Assembly (NCBI GenBank): GCA_003313425.1
Contig: NHZP01000074.1
Location: 1 to 64,000 of the forward strand
Direction: 5' to 3'
Length of the DNA: 64,000 nucleotides
From: Pseudopyrenochaeta lycopersici
Lineage: Eukaryota > Ascomycota > Dothideomycetes > Pleosporales > Pseudopyrenochaetaceae
Below the pieces are notes generated by a model that saw nothing but the letters and a program-made list of their open reading frames with translations, did not search any database and was not told the origin of the DNA. This document shows, piece by piece, positions 1 to 10,679 of this stretch (position 1 is the first letter of the stretch; every line of letters starts with the position of its first letter). The translations under genes were made by a program, and so were the position numbers.

Positions 1-278
1 GCACCAAACCTCATGCACTATGCACTATACACCACGATAATTTACTTTAAAAACTAAGATTTTGCAAAGTAGCTAGTGCATTAGCTACGTCAATTCAATG
101 AGATTTCAGACCATTTTTGTTTATTACTTTTAATCAGGCTCCATACTTACCTTCGTTTCTGGGCAGACTGCACAGGCAGGGCTGCTCCTGTTATTCACGC
201 ACGTTTGATTCCAACGTTACCTCTCATTCACAACACCAGAACTGCGGGATTGTGCTGAACCACCTTGTTAACTCCACA
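1..278 (-). repeat. Terminal segment (copy 1) of an unidentified repeated element
   Basis: This stretch is the reverse complement of 60599-60895, with few differences and one roughly 14-base gap near position 17. Similarity stops exactly after ACTCCACA at 278; the inverted copy begins TGTGGAGTTAAC at 60599. The outer part carries GCACCAAA and GTGCAT-type short repeats, as subterminal transposase-binding repeats often look (inference). It is less AT-rich than its neighbours, so it is lightly RIPped. The rest of this element would lie to the left, outside the window. The family is not recognised. Confidence 0.75.
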
Positions 279-1469
279 ATAGCCTTCTACTTATCTAAGT
301 ATTTCCTTTCTTAGTTCTTATAGTTTTTATTCTTTATCTTAAAGTACTCTATATCTTATTTAAAGGCAGTTATCTTAGACTTAGAGAGGTTAGCTGTTAA
401 TTAAGGTCTAACAGTAGCTCTTTAAAGCGTGTAATTAGCAATGTTTAGAGCTGCTAGAGGTTTTAGGTTCTTTAAGGAATGCGAGAGTTAATTCTAGACT
501 AACTTTATGCTATATTCTGTACGCGTCGCACCTTGCTAATAGCTGCGCCTTCTATTTTATAAAATCGAGTTAGCTGGTAAGAACTACAGTAGGATCGCGT
601 TAGGTTAGGTAGGCTATTATCATATTAATTAAGGCAGTAAGACTCTTAATTATTAGATTTAAGGACTATTTAGCTTAATCTTTAACGAATTTTAATAATA
701 AACGTGATTAATTAATTCTGTGTTCTCTCCCCTCCTTTCTATAGATGCTTTTCTTCTAGAGGTTCTAAAGGCTGTGGTATCGGTCCTTCTATTAATCGCC
801 CTTTCCTGTATAGTACTTCTAAGTTTATGTTTTATATCTAACAGGCCTTACAGCACTTATGTAATCTGACAACTATAGTAGAGCTTAATTCTAGTTACTT
901 AATAAGGTTTAGGCAGCTTAAGCTTAAAAGGAGAGAAAAGAGCGTAAAGATAAGGAGCTATAACACTAAAAAGGTAAAGTAATTAAGATTTATAATTAGT
1001 AAAAGTAGCTTAAAGTTTTATAGCTTAAAGAGAGAGTAAAGATAAGGATAGTAGCTAGAGAGATAAGAGAAGTAGAGAGAGCTTAGAAAGCTATATCTTC
1101 TAAAGAGTAAAAGGAGGCTTATAAGCCCTAAAAATAACTCTAAAGTAATATAAAATTATCTAGATTAAGTAAGAGGTAAAGCCTTAAGCCTGCTAAGGCT
1201 TAAAAATCTATTATAGTAGACGAGGAGCCTGTTGTTGCTTAAGAAGCTCTGCGTGCTTAATCTCGACAAGGTCGGTCAATCAGGCCTCTACAGAGGCTTC
1301 TTGCGTGATCTAATGCTGCATAATTACTCTATATACCTATTCAATCTCACTACCAGAAGATCTTGTGATAATAGCTATTGTTGGTGCCTCTATAGCCTCA
1401 TAAAGTTGAGAGCGTACATAGTTGTTCGCGTGCATCAGCTGGGCTCGTGCACCAGGTAGTGGGGCACGT
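279..1469 (+). pseudogene. Pogo-1: 3' remnant of a pogo/Fot-type transposon
   Basis: Only the C-terminal part of a transposase and the right end of the element are visible; the 5' part is cut off at 278 by the unknown repeat. From about 880 to 1290 a charged Lys/Arg/Glu-rich tail can be read through several TAA/TAG codons. It ends in a SRQGRSIRPLQRLL-like stretch (about 1258-1300), a typical C-terminus of fungal Fot1-like DDE_1 transposases. The right end (…GGTAGTGGGGCACGT, to 1469) resembles the right end of Pogo-6 (…GAGTAGTGGAACACGT). The next two bases are TG rather than the expected TA, so the exact boundary is uncertain. Confidence 0.55.
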
Positions 1470-2041
1470 TGACATGGTTTAATTACCGTGGTTTACCCCG
1501 TTATGCACAGGACGGCGTTATGCACGCATTTCCTCACCAAAATTCAGCAAAACTACCTACTTTTAAAGCGTAATATCTCTTTAATAAGTAGCTTAATTAA
1601 AAAACTCTTAATATATTTTTTATAGATCTTATATAAAAAATTAATTTTATCTCTTTAGATTTTTAAAATCACTTAGATATACTTTTTTCTAAATTTTTCT
1701 TTAAAGCTAGTAATTAGCTATAAAAATTTGAAATAAGCTAAAAGTTTTAAAACTTAATAGTATTCTCTAGTTTTAAATAAAAATTTAAAAATAGCTAGTT
1801 ATTCTTAAATTATAGCTAAATATCTCTTTTTATACTTTTTCTAAATAAGTTTTCTAGAATAACTTAAGAACTAGATAGTTTTTAAGAAAAATTATTTTAG
1901 ATTTTATTCCTTTATAAAAGTCTAAAACTTTTAGGCTTACTAGAAATCCTTATAGCTAATTCCTATGTTTAAAGAAAGAATTAAGAAAAAAGTACATCTA
2001 AGTAATTTTAAAAATCTAAAGATATAAAATATAATCTTTTA

Positions 2042-3907
2042 ACGTGTCCTATAAGCGACTGCCGCACCCTACTAAATTTAAGCACCTCTACTAGCGTACA
2101 GCTTAACTACAAATTTAAGGACTCTATAGATATTAATATGTAAGGTTAAGTAGCACCTATAGTATCGTTTTTACATATACGCGAGTTATATTTAGTCTCT
2201 CTGCGCCTTTTACAGCGCGATACAGCCCAGCCGCTAAGGCCTGATTATTCCCTACTTTAACGCATTTTACGCCTAATCTGTTAATTAGCCTCTTATTAAG
2301 TAGCTATATCCTTTCTAACTCTCTTTATTAAGACTTCTCCTTTCTAAATCTACTTTCTCTTGCGCTACTTTTGCTAAGTTACTGCCTTATTAGCCTTCTT
2401 AAGGCTATTAATCCTGCCTTCTATAAGCTTAGCTTTATATGCCCCTGCTATAGCCCCCTTTATAAACTAATTAAGTGACTTAATAATTAAGGCTAGTAAT
2501 AAGCTCTTATGCTGTCGAACGCGATCGCTAATTAGAGTCGATTGAGCCTTAAACTCACGTGGGTTCCTTAGTGTTTGAGGCTCCTAGAGAGCTCCTAGCT
2601 GAGCTCCTAGCTGAGCTCCTAGCTAAGCTCCTTGCTGAGCTCCTAACTGAGCTGCTGGTAATAGCGTACGCAGCTAGACATCTAGCCTTAACAAGACAAC
2701 GTCTAGCTAGAGAGGGACAAGGCCTGCTCCTTAAAATAATAAGCGTATATTAACTAAAGTAAAAGCTTAATTAAAGGCTACTTTAAAGGCAGGCAGAAAT
2801 TTAGGCTTAGTAATGTAGTTAATGTAGGCCTTTATTCAGCTCTCTATCTAACAGCTGTACGCCTTCTTAAGAGGAGAGAAGCAGCTAACGTTAACAGGCT
2901 GCAGCAGATAAGATAAGTGAGGTGGCATGCAGAGGGTATAGATGTTGCTCTCTCTGCAGATCTCTTAAAATTCAAGAGAGTGATGGCTCTCATAGCTATC
3001 AAGAATAAGCAGCCGACGCGCGCCTACTACCCTTGTCTTTATGTAAGCATTAAAGTGCTTTAGCCACGCTACTCTAAGCTGATTAGTTGTCTAGCTGTTA
3101 TTACTAACTAAGATAGCCTAGTCGCGTAAGATAGTATCTTCCTAGTACTAGGCACGATAGTAATACTAGCTAGTAAAGATTAGGAAGGATAGGATTGCCT
3201 AGCTAGCAGCGTTAATACCTTAAATTGACGTTACCTACTTACAGTTACCTAGCTAGATAGCCTTTAGCCGCCCTCTCCTCTCTAACCCTATTATAACTAG
3301 TAAAGTTATTATCTTACTTATGATAAAGCTAGCTTTATTAAAGTTAAATATATCCTTATCTAGTATACTATACTTTACTTTTATCTCCTCTACTTACTTA
3401 AACTAGCTATTAACTAACTTTAGATCCTTACATAGAGCTCTCTGCCTATTATACGCTTAGGTAAAACGCGTTATAAGACTGCCTGTACGCTTAATAAAGT
3501 TAGATAGCTAATTTATCCTAACTAGACCTCTACCATGCGTTAATAGCAGCTTATTAGCTATATCACGTATAGCTACGTATGTACGCGGAAATCTACATTA
3601 ATCTAGATAAAGTATATAATTAACTATTACCTCCTCTTCTAGCTAGGTAAGCTTCCTTAAGTTAGGCTAGTAATCGTGTTAAGCAGTAGTCCTAGCGCGT
3701 TAGCGACAGATTATTCTTTTAGACACGTTTAAGATTACTACAGCAGGCTAGTTACTATTAATTTAATACATATAAATAGCTAAGATAGTAAGCTAGATAT
3801 CTAATTTATTTAAAGGTATTTAAGGGGCATAGTGTTAAGCTATTGTATGTTGAGATAAGAGAGGTGCTTAAACTTAGTGGGGTGCGGCGCTCGCTTGTAG
3901 GACACGT
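2042..3907 (-). mobile_element. Pogo-2: pogo/Fot-type DNA transposon inserted in MITE-1
   Basis: The inverted repeats read ACGTGTCCTATAAGCGAC at the left and GCTCGCTTGTAGGACACGT at the right, with TA duplicated at 2040-2041 and 3908-3909. At 1866 bp it is about the usual size for Fot1-like elements. Its sequence is the inverted, heavily RIPped homologue of Pogo-4: the stretch around 2950-3100 matches the reverse complement of 7200-7330. The transposase is therefore on the minus strand. Confidence 0.88.
2100..3760 (-). pseudogene. Pogo-2 transposase relic (DDE_1 superfamily)
   Basis: Read on the minus strand this is homologous to the Pogo-4 transposase, including the segment around the second catalytic Asp (about 2960-3010) and a 12-base tandem repeat GAGCTCCTAGCT (about 2585-2655) coding for Ala-Gln-Leu-Gly-type units. 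Stops interrupt the frame throughout. Limits are approximate; no start codon can be assigned. Confidence 0.7.
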
Positions 3908-4071
3908 TATATAATATCTATAAAAAATATATTAAGAGATTTTTATTTAAGCAACTTATTAAAGAGATATTACGCTTTAAAAGTAGGCAGTTTTGCTGAA
4001 TTTTAGTGAGGAAATGCGTGCATAACGCCGTCCTGTGCATAACGGGGTAAACTACGGTATTAATCCTTTTC

Positions 4072-4332
4072 AGCGACGTTTCTGCAGGGCAAGGTCGGTC
4101 TTGTCACAGGGTCTAGGTCCACCTATGGTATCGGCCGGTCTATCGTCCTCGGTGCTGTTGCAGCAGGAGCAAAAGTAATTTACGCATGCGAATTAAATGC
4201 GGGTAATTTTGAAGCATTAAAAGAGGTAACAGAGCAGATCAACCCTTCTTGTTATATTAAAGGACGCGTTCTGGATATTTCTTTAGAAGGGGATACTGTA
4301 AATCTAATCAAGGAAATTACGGAAAAAGCATA
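4072..4332 (+). pseudogene. Short-chain dehydrogenase/reductase gene, 5' segment
   Basis: SDR enzymes are NAD(P)H-dependent oxidoreductases with a Rossmann fold. After a plausible 3' splice site (TTTCTGCAG) the frame reads GKVGLVTGSRSTYGIGRSIV, which is the SDR cofactor-binding signature (TG…GIG) following the first beta strand. It continues through an alpha/beta stretch ending in KEITEKAY without a stop and without visible RIP. The frame is then cut at 4332 by Pogo-3. The gene resumes 26 kb downstream at about 30430. No exon upstream of 4072 was found, because MITE-1 and Pogo-1 lie immediately before it. The substrate cannot be told from the sequence. Confidence 0.85.
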
Positions 4333-6317
4333 TCCGTGCCAAGGCTTAGCTGATTACTCAGCTAAGTGGCCTTTGGCCACACTCGCCGTAGGCGAGTGCC
4401 GACTATCAATACGATAATACCATCAATACAATAAAATTTCCGGCACGTCTGCACGTTTACGCGTTGTACGACCACAACAATACCTCAATCAGGGCTCTTA
4501 ATTGATGATCAGATTGAGTAGATTCTCGAATCTATTAAAGACGTTAAAAAGCCTAATTTTAGTAAACTCGCGCGTGAGCATAACGTGCCTTATTAACGCC
4601 TCCTCGCGCGCTTAAAAGGTCGACTAACGCTTTCTAAGCGTCCATCTGGCACATATAAGCTCTTAGATGCGTAAGATAAAGTACTTTACGATTATATAGC
4701 TCGTCTTGATTAGCTTGGGGTCTGCGTACGACTACTGATGGTTGTATCTTATGCGAATTACCTTCTTCAGCGTAGCTATGAGGGCGCTGATACCCTACCC
4801 TCTACGAACATACGATAGGTAAAGCGCTGGCTTAAGCGTAATCCTGAGCTATATCTCCGCCGCTAATAATCCCTTGACCTCAATTGCGCAGTCGCACATA
4901 ATAAAGAGGCTATTTTTAGGTGGTTTAATAGCTTAATTAAGCTAATTAAGCTGCATAGTATTACTATAGCTGATACATGGAATTTTAATAAGACAGGCTT
5001 CCGTATTAGGATTGGAAAAGATTAGTGGGTAATTATATTTAAGCCTTATCGCCGCGTTTATCTAGCTACGCTAGATGATTGTACGACACTTATAATAACT
5101 AAGTGTGTTAACGTGGATAGCAGTGCAATTGAGCCTATAGTAATTATTAAGGGCGCTGTATTGCTTGAGCGTTACTTTACTGATCTACCTGATGGCTATC
5201 TTATTGCACGTAGCGGCAGCGGCTATATAAATGATGAGCTTAGTCTTAAGTGGGTAAGGCACTTCGTACGACAGACGCAGAAGCATCTTAAGGGCGTGTA
5301 TCGACTTCTTCTTTTTGACGGCTTTGATAGTCACTGCACACAAGAGTTTCTTGAGTACCTTGAGGATTATAAAGTGATCGCTTATCGTCTTCCTCCGCAT
5401 ACGTTATACTTCCTTCAGCCGCTTGATGTTAGCTGTTTTTAACTATATAAGCACTGGCATGCTTAAGCTGTTGATAATGCGACTTGTACGGGCTGTACAT
5501 TATTTAATAAGGCTGAGTTCTTAGCAGTAATTGAGTTAATTCGCGCGCATACTTTTAAGCCTCGTATGATACAGAAGGGCTGGCGAGACACAGGACTATA
5601 TCTGCTGAATGCAGCGATTATTAAAGCAAATATTTAGCGAGATGTTGCTGAGCTTGAGGCTGATTATGCTAGTAGTAGTGATAGCGAGGCTGAGAATAAG
5701 GCTGACGGCACACCACTACTATAAGAGCTTAAGACTCTGCTAACGATTTGTACGCTTAAGCGTAATATTAATTATTGCCTTGCGAATGAGGACTTAAGTG
5801 AGAACGTTAAGCGTACGCTGGTTGGCGCGTTTAACATGTCTGTCGCTGGCGATTAAGCGATTGGTGAGCTGAGAATAATGACTTCAGTTGCGCAATTACG
5901 ATGAGCTTGTCAGCAGCAGTCTCGTACGACACTTAAATTATTAATAGGTGTTATCTATTTACATTAGGCCCGGCGGATTACAAAGGGTAGGCTTAAGACT
6001 AAAATAAGAGAGCTTGAAGCTAAGTATGCAAGAATAAAGGGCGTGCTAATTGCGAAAAAAAAGCGTTATTTATAAGCTTATCAGCCTATACATAATTAAT
6101 TATAGCTTGTGTGGGCATCTATGCGTACTGCAGGCCTCCTATCGTACGAAAATAAATATGAAAATTGGCGTGGTTAATGCGCTGTTTGAATTTGAATGAA
6201 CGCGTGCCTCAAATTTTATTGTATTGATGGTATTATCGTATTGATGGTCGGCACTCGCCTACGGCGAGTGTGGCCAAAGGCCACTTAGCTGAGTAATCAG
6301 CTAAGCCTTGGCACGGA
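4333..6317 (+). mobile_element. Pogo-3: pogo/Fot-type transposon inserted in the SDR gene
   Basis: Near-perfect terminal inverted repeats of about 100 bp begin TCCGTGCCAAGGCTTAGC and end GCTAAGCCTTGGCACGGA. TA is duplicated at 4331-4332 and 6318-6319. The repeats include a GC-rich inner palindrome (GGCCTTTGGCC and CTCGCCGTAGGCGAG). Length is 1985 bp with one transposase frame. It disrupts the SDR frame right after codon Tyr in KEITEKAY. Confidence 0.95.
4480..6177 (+). pseudogene. Pogo-3 transposase (HTH_psq + DDE_1), RIP-inactivated
   Basis: One phase runs for 566 codons. Residues about 8-50 (DDQIEQILESIKDVKKPNFS…) form a psq-type helix-turn-helix. The DDE_1 core follows: NFNKTGF (first catalytic Asp changed to Asn, about residue 167), LLLFDGFDSH (second Asp kept, about 5310-5340) and QPLDVSCF (third Asp kept, about 5416-5440). 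A stop-free stretch covers 5113-5442. The likely start codon reads ATA at 4480-4482, consistent with ATG changed by RIP (inference). Several in-frame TAA/TAG codons replace Gln or Trp. It would have cut and pasted the element at TA sites. Confidence 0.88.
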
Positions 6318-6479
6318 TAGTCTATTCGATCTAACGTGCATAGCAAGCGAGCGGCGCATGTAAGCGAGTAGCACACCCCACTAACTTCGCGCACCTTATT
6401 AAACTTAACGTACAATAACTCTACGCTATAACGCTTAAATAGCTTTAAAAGAAGGAGATATTTAGCTTACTATATCTTC

Positions 6480-8120
6480 TATTAATACTAAGCAGATTTA
6501 AGGTAATCGCTAGGCTGCTGCTCTCTATAGTGTCGCTAAAACAACCCTCCGCCGCTAACGCACTAGTGTCTCTACCTAACGTGATTACTAGCCTAACTTA
6601 AAGAAGCTTACCTAGCTAGAAGAGGAGGTAATAGTTAATTATATCCTTAATCTAGGCCAGCGTGGATTTCCGCCTACGTACGCAGCTATATGTGATATAG
6701 CTGATAAACTGCTAGCCGCGTGTGGTGGAGGTTAGGTTGGGCAGAAGTGGCCATATAACTTTGTTAAGCGTACAGACAGTCTTACAACGCGTTTTACCCA
6801 AGCGTACAATAGGCAGAGAGCTCTCTGTGAAGACCCTCAGCTAATAGCCTGCTAGTTCAAGCTAGTACAGGAGACAAAGGCTCAGTACGGCATCCTAGAT
6901 GAGGATACATTTAACTTTAACGAAGCTGGCTTTATAATAGGCAAGATAACGACTCAGCTAGTCGTAACTAGGTTAGAGAGGAGGGGGCGGCTAAAGGCTA
7001 TCTAGCCAGGTAACCGTGAGTGGGTAACGTTGATTCAAGGCATCAACGCAGCTGGCTGGACAATCCCACCCTTCCTCATCTTTGCTGGCCAGTATCACCT
7101 GTCTGCCTGGTACCAGGAAGATGCTATCCTACGCGACTAGGCTATCTTAGTTAGTAATAATGGCTGGACAACTAATCAGCTTAGAGTAGCGTGGCTAAAG
7201 CACTTTAATGCTTACATAAAGACAAGGGTAGTAGGCGCGCGTCGGCTGCTTATTCTTGATAGCTATGAGAGCCATCACTCTCTTGAATTTTAAGAGATCT
7301 GCAGAGAGAGCAACATCTATACCCTCTGCATGCCACCTCACTTATCTTATCTGCTGCAGCCTGTTAACGTTAGCTGCTTCTCTCCTCTTAAGAAGGCGTA
7401 CAGCTGTTAGATAGAGAGCTGAATAAAGGCCTACATTAACTACATTACTAAGCCTAAATTTCTGCTTACCTTTAAAGCAGCTTTTGATCAAGCTTTCACT
7501 TTAGTTAATATACGCTCAGCATTTCGAGGTGCAGGCCTGGTCCCCCTCCAGCCAGACGTTGTCCTGTCAAAGCTAGATGTCCAGCTGCGTACGCCATCAC
7601 CAGCAGCTCAGCTAGCAGCTCAGCAAGGAGTTCAGCTAGGAGCTCAGCTAGGAGCTCAGCTAGGAGCTCAACTAGGAGCTCTCTGGGAGCCTCAAACACC
7701 AAGGAACGTACGTGAGCTTGAGGCTCAATTAGCTCTAATTAGCGATCGCATTCGACAGCACAACAGCTCATCACCAGCATTAATTATTGAGGCAATTAGT
7801 CGGTTTAAGAAGGGGGCTATAGTAGGGATACATAGAGCTGAGCTAATAGAGGATAGGATTACTAGCCTTAAGCAAGCTAATAAGGTAGCAAATCAGCGGA
7901 AACAGCGCAAGAAAAAGCAGATCTAGAGGGGAGGAGTCTTAACAAAGGGGGCTAGAGAGGATATACTTACTTAACAACAGGTTGAGCAGCAAATAGAGCG
8001 TAAAGAGCGTTAAAATAGAGGGCAAGATAGGCCTAGCCGCCAGGCCCTAGCGCGCTATAAAAGGTGCAGAGAGACTAGATATAACTCGCGCACGTGCAAA
8101 AAGGATTCTTTAGTTAGTAC
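6480..8120 (+). pseudogene. Pogo-4 transposase (DDE_1), RIP-inactivated
   Basis: The readable protein contains a CENP-B-type DNA-binding stretch (about 6640-6790: RGFPPTYAAICDIADKLL and GQKWPYNFVKR). The catalytic core follows: FNFNEAGF near 6910 (first Asp now Asn), LLILDSYESHHS near 7245-7280 (second Asp kept) and LLQPVNVSCF near 7355-7380 (third Asp now Asn). A run of AQLG repeats lies near 7610-7690, and a basic tail (NQRKQRKKKQ) lies near 7885-7925. Stops are sparse, so most of the protein can be followed. The N-terminal limit is approximate. Confidence 0.85.
7615..7690 (+). repeat. 12-bp tandem repeat inside the Pogo-4 transposase
   Basis: AGCTCAGCTAGG-type units repeat about six times and keep the frame, coding Ala-Gln-Leu-Gly. 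The matching array in Pogo-2 lies at about 2585-2655. It looks like a length-variable linker between the catalytic core and the C-terminal basic region. Confidence 0.75.
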
Positions 8121-8322
8121 TTAATCTTATATATACCCTAACCCTATATAGTATATTATAACGTTATTAAGCTGCGCAACTTTTAAAGGGTTGAAGTTTG
8201 GTAGGGTGCGCCGCTCGCTTGCCATGCACGTTACCGAGGCTCACCTCGTAACGCCCGGCTCCTCGTAACGCCCGCTCCTCAACAATAGCACGGTTTTTTC
8301 AACACCACGTATCTGAACTAAT

Positions 8323-8634
8323 ATGGACCCAGTTACAGATGCGCTTACAGCTATCAACTCCTTAGAGTTTGGAGAAGATATTAATAACACAAAATTGGCG
8401 AATGCCTAATGCGTTAACCGTAGAACCATCGCAAGGCGGCACTAGCTCATTTCAACCTCGCGAGAAGTTAAAGCTTAAAATTAACAAAATCTCTATCTAC
8501 ACTAAGAAAAGGAGCTTATCTAGTACATTATCTAGCTTAATAAGCAAGGCCTGCCACCTAGTAGGGCTATAATTCGAAACTTTGCGTCTTAAATAGCTAA
8601 AAAGGAGATTAGAAAGAACTAGGTTAATTGCTTT
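8323..8634 (+). pseudogene. Pogo-5 transposase, N-terminal part
   Basis: ATG at 8323 opens MDPVTDALTAINSLEFGEDI, then a helix-turn-helix (KLANA*CVNRRTIARRH). This MDP… opening followed by a psq/CENP-B-type helix is standard for fungal pogo transposases. The frame is broken at 8635 by Gypsy-1 and continues at 27556. Confidence 0.8.
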
Positions 8635-8639
8635 GTTAA

Positions 8640-8928
8640 TGTCAGGGTTTAATCCTTTTAGGTTACTAGACGCAGGTGAAAGGGTTCAATCCTTCCAAGT
8701 TACTAGACGCAGGTGAAAAGTAACAATCCTGCTAAGTTACTAGACGCAGGTGAAAGGTAACTCTTACCTCTTACCTTTCACCTAGCTAGATAACTAGATC
8801 GGGACTAGCCTACTCTAGCTTATGTATATAGGCAGCACCTCTCCCCTAAAGGTAAGAGGCATCTACTATTTTATCTATTTCCTTTTAAATTAAGTTTCTT
8901 TAACTAAGACTGTCCTAACTATACGTGT
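8640..8928 (+). repeat. Gypsy-1 5' LTR, first part (remainder 15657-15674)
   Basis: U3 contains three spaced copies of a unit with core GTTACTAGACGCAGGTGAAA (about 8661-8755), also present in the 3' LTR. The last 18 bases of the LTR lie beyond Gypsy-2, after the CGTGT duplication. Confidence 0.9.
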
Positions 8929-9178
8929 TGTAATAGGCTGCGCCCTTTAAGCAGGAGAGGCTTCGCTACTATCGCACGGAGAAAGAACTCCTTAATCTCT
9001 TCTGCCCCCTTTTCTTATTAGCTCGTATAAGTTAGCAGCTAGAGGAGCACGTTCCTCTTCGCTCGTACGAACATATATATATATCCTCTAAGGATACCTG
9101 TAACCTCTTCTCTATCTTTCTCCTTCTGTAGTATAAGATAAATGCACACTTATTAGTTAGGCCTCTTCGCCTATAACA
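8929..9178 (+). repeat. Gypsy-2 5' LTR
   Basis: Identical in length to the 3' copy. It contains an (AT)n stretch with CCTCTAAGGATACC after it, near the presumed promoter. Confidence 0.92.
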
Positions 9179-9649
9179 TAAGGAGAAAGATTAACAACCT
9201 AAAAAATAATAGACGGACACTAAGGGCCCTTAAACTAACAAGCGTACAAGCTATAACAATAAGAGCACCAGATGCAGATGACAGGAGCCTTAGGACAGCA
9301 GCAACACCAGCTGCACCAGCACGCACCTCAGCAACACTAGTTGCATCAGCACGACCCCTAACAACTACGCAATAACCAACCTTTAGCAGAAGATCTATTA
9401 GCAACAGTTAACTCCTTATAAGATAGCCTTAACGAGTTAGCTAGTTAACAGCAGAGCTAGCTGTACGAGTTATTACAGAACTAAGTTTAGGAGCTAAAGA
9501 ACTTAGTCGCTAAATTAAGCAGTGCACAGACAGCACGCATAGTCTCTACCCCTTTTTTAACAGAATAGCAAGACTCTCCTATATAAGAGACTAGGAAACT
9601 AAGACTACTAAATATAGAAGTCTTTAAGAAAGGCTTACATAAGTAATAT

Positions 9650-10450
9650 CTTTAATAGAAAATAAAGGTCTAAGTAAAGCTGTACAGAGACTATGCAGCC
9701 TACTTAGACGATAACAGTAGAGTAAATTACGTTATTACTCGTACAACAGGCTAAGCGTTTAACGCCCTTAGCCTATATGTAACAAACCTTATAAATAGGC
9801 TAGCAACGCTATCCCTCCTTAAGCTATAGTCCTACCTTAATAACTTCTTTAAGGACCCTATAGTAAGAGAGAAAGCCTTTAAATACCTCTGTATAACTAA
9901 GTAAGGAAGAATAGAATTTAACCCTTATATCTAAGCGTTTAACCTTAAGCTCCTTAAAGCTAGGTTAGATAACGTAAGCTATATTTAGAAGATTAACTAT
10001 CTTAAGAGTAGCTTAAATAGTAAGCTGCTAAGGACCTAAGCAGGTTATTAACTACTATTTAAAGAAATATATAAAGAGTTCGTATAATAGACTAAGGTAA
10101 CCTAAGAAAATTTAAGAGCTGTAGAGAGAATTACTATAAGTAAGAACTATATAGGCAAAGCGTATAACACGCAGAGCTAACTAATAACCTAAAGAGATAA
10201 TAATAAGATAGACTAGATAACTTCTGTAAGAGCTTACTAGCTCCGTGCGAAACTTAGAAAAGAATTCTAGGGAACACGTAAATAGGTCTAAGAAAGAAAA
10301 GAGAACAGCGCCTGTTTAAGGTGCAGTCTGCACAACTACTAAGTAGCCTAGTATATAACAAAGTTATTAAACAGCTAAGAAGGCTATCGTACGAGACAGG
10401 TTAATAAACCTATAAAACTTATAAAGATTACATCTGCAACTACTAAATAA
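9650..10450 (+). pseudogene. Gypsy-2 gag relic
   Basis: Reading through TAA/TAG as Gln or Trp gives a capsid-like helical protein (LREKAFKYL…EFNPYI*AFNLKLLKARLDNVSY region, 9870-9990). Near 10315-10365 a degenerate zinc-knuckle-like cluster (CLRCSLHNY) follows. Gag packages the element RNA. No uninterrupted frame survives. Confidence 0.65.
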
Positions 10451-10679
10451 GTAATAGAATCCCTATCCTCCTTAGATAAGGGAAAAGAGTAGCTCTAGCA
10501 CAAAGTTGTATACTAGAGCCCGCATAAGTCTAAAACCCTATATAAATAATAAGGTTACTTTTACTATAGCTAGTAACTATAAAACCTATATCTATAAATA
10601 TTATTATTAATTCTGTATAACTAGCTACTACTATAATTAATAATAGTTACTGCACCTACTGTTTATTAAGTAAGAAACT

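Larger units (their letters stand above)
1486..4057. mobile_element. MITE-1: long-inverted-repeat non-autonomous element, split by Pogo-2
   Basis: The ends are inverted repeats of more than 100 bp: CCGTGGTTTACCCCG… on the left and …CGGGGTAAACTACGG on the right. They are flanked by TA at 1484-1485 and 4058-4059. Without the nested Pogo-2 the element is about 704 bp and has no coding potential. Its interior (about 1640-2035) is itself an AT-rich imperfect palindrome; the stretch near 1645-1690 pairs with the one near 1990-2035. The subterminal GCACGCATTTCCTCAC motif is shared with MITE-2, so the two are related families. Confidence 0.8.
6334..8231 (+). mobile_element. Pogo-4: pogo/Fot-type transposon, same family as Pogo-2
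   Basis: Inverted repeats ACGTGCATAGCAAGCGAGCG…CGCTCGCTTGCCATGCACGT are flanked by TA at 6332-6333 and 8232-8233. Length is 1898 bp. It is inserted exactly at the left target site of Pogo-5, leaving no host sequence between the two elements. It is less RIPped than Pogo-2, so it is the better reference for that family. Confidence 0.93.

Noticed and set aside
2559..2753. Open frame with LLAELLAEL repeats on the plus strand
   Set aside because: It is antisense to the Pogo-2 transposase and arises from the 12-bp tandem repeat; the real coding strand gives the AQLG repeat.
9171..9404. Minus-strand frame of 77 codons
   Set aside because: It straddles the Gypsy-2 LTR end and the start of its interior, opposite to the element's sense, with low-complexity Leu/Val content and no family resemblance.
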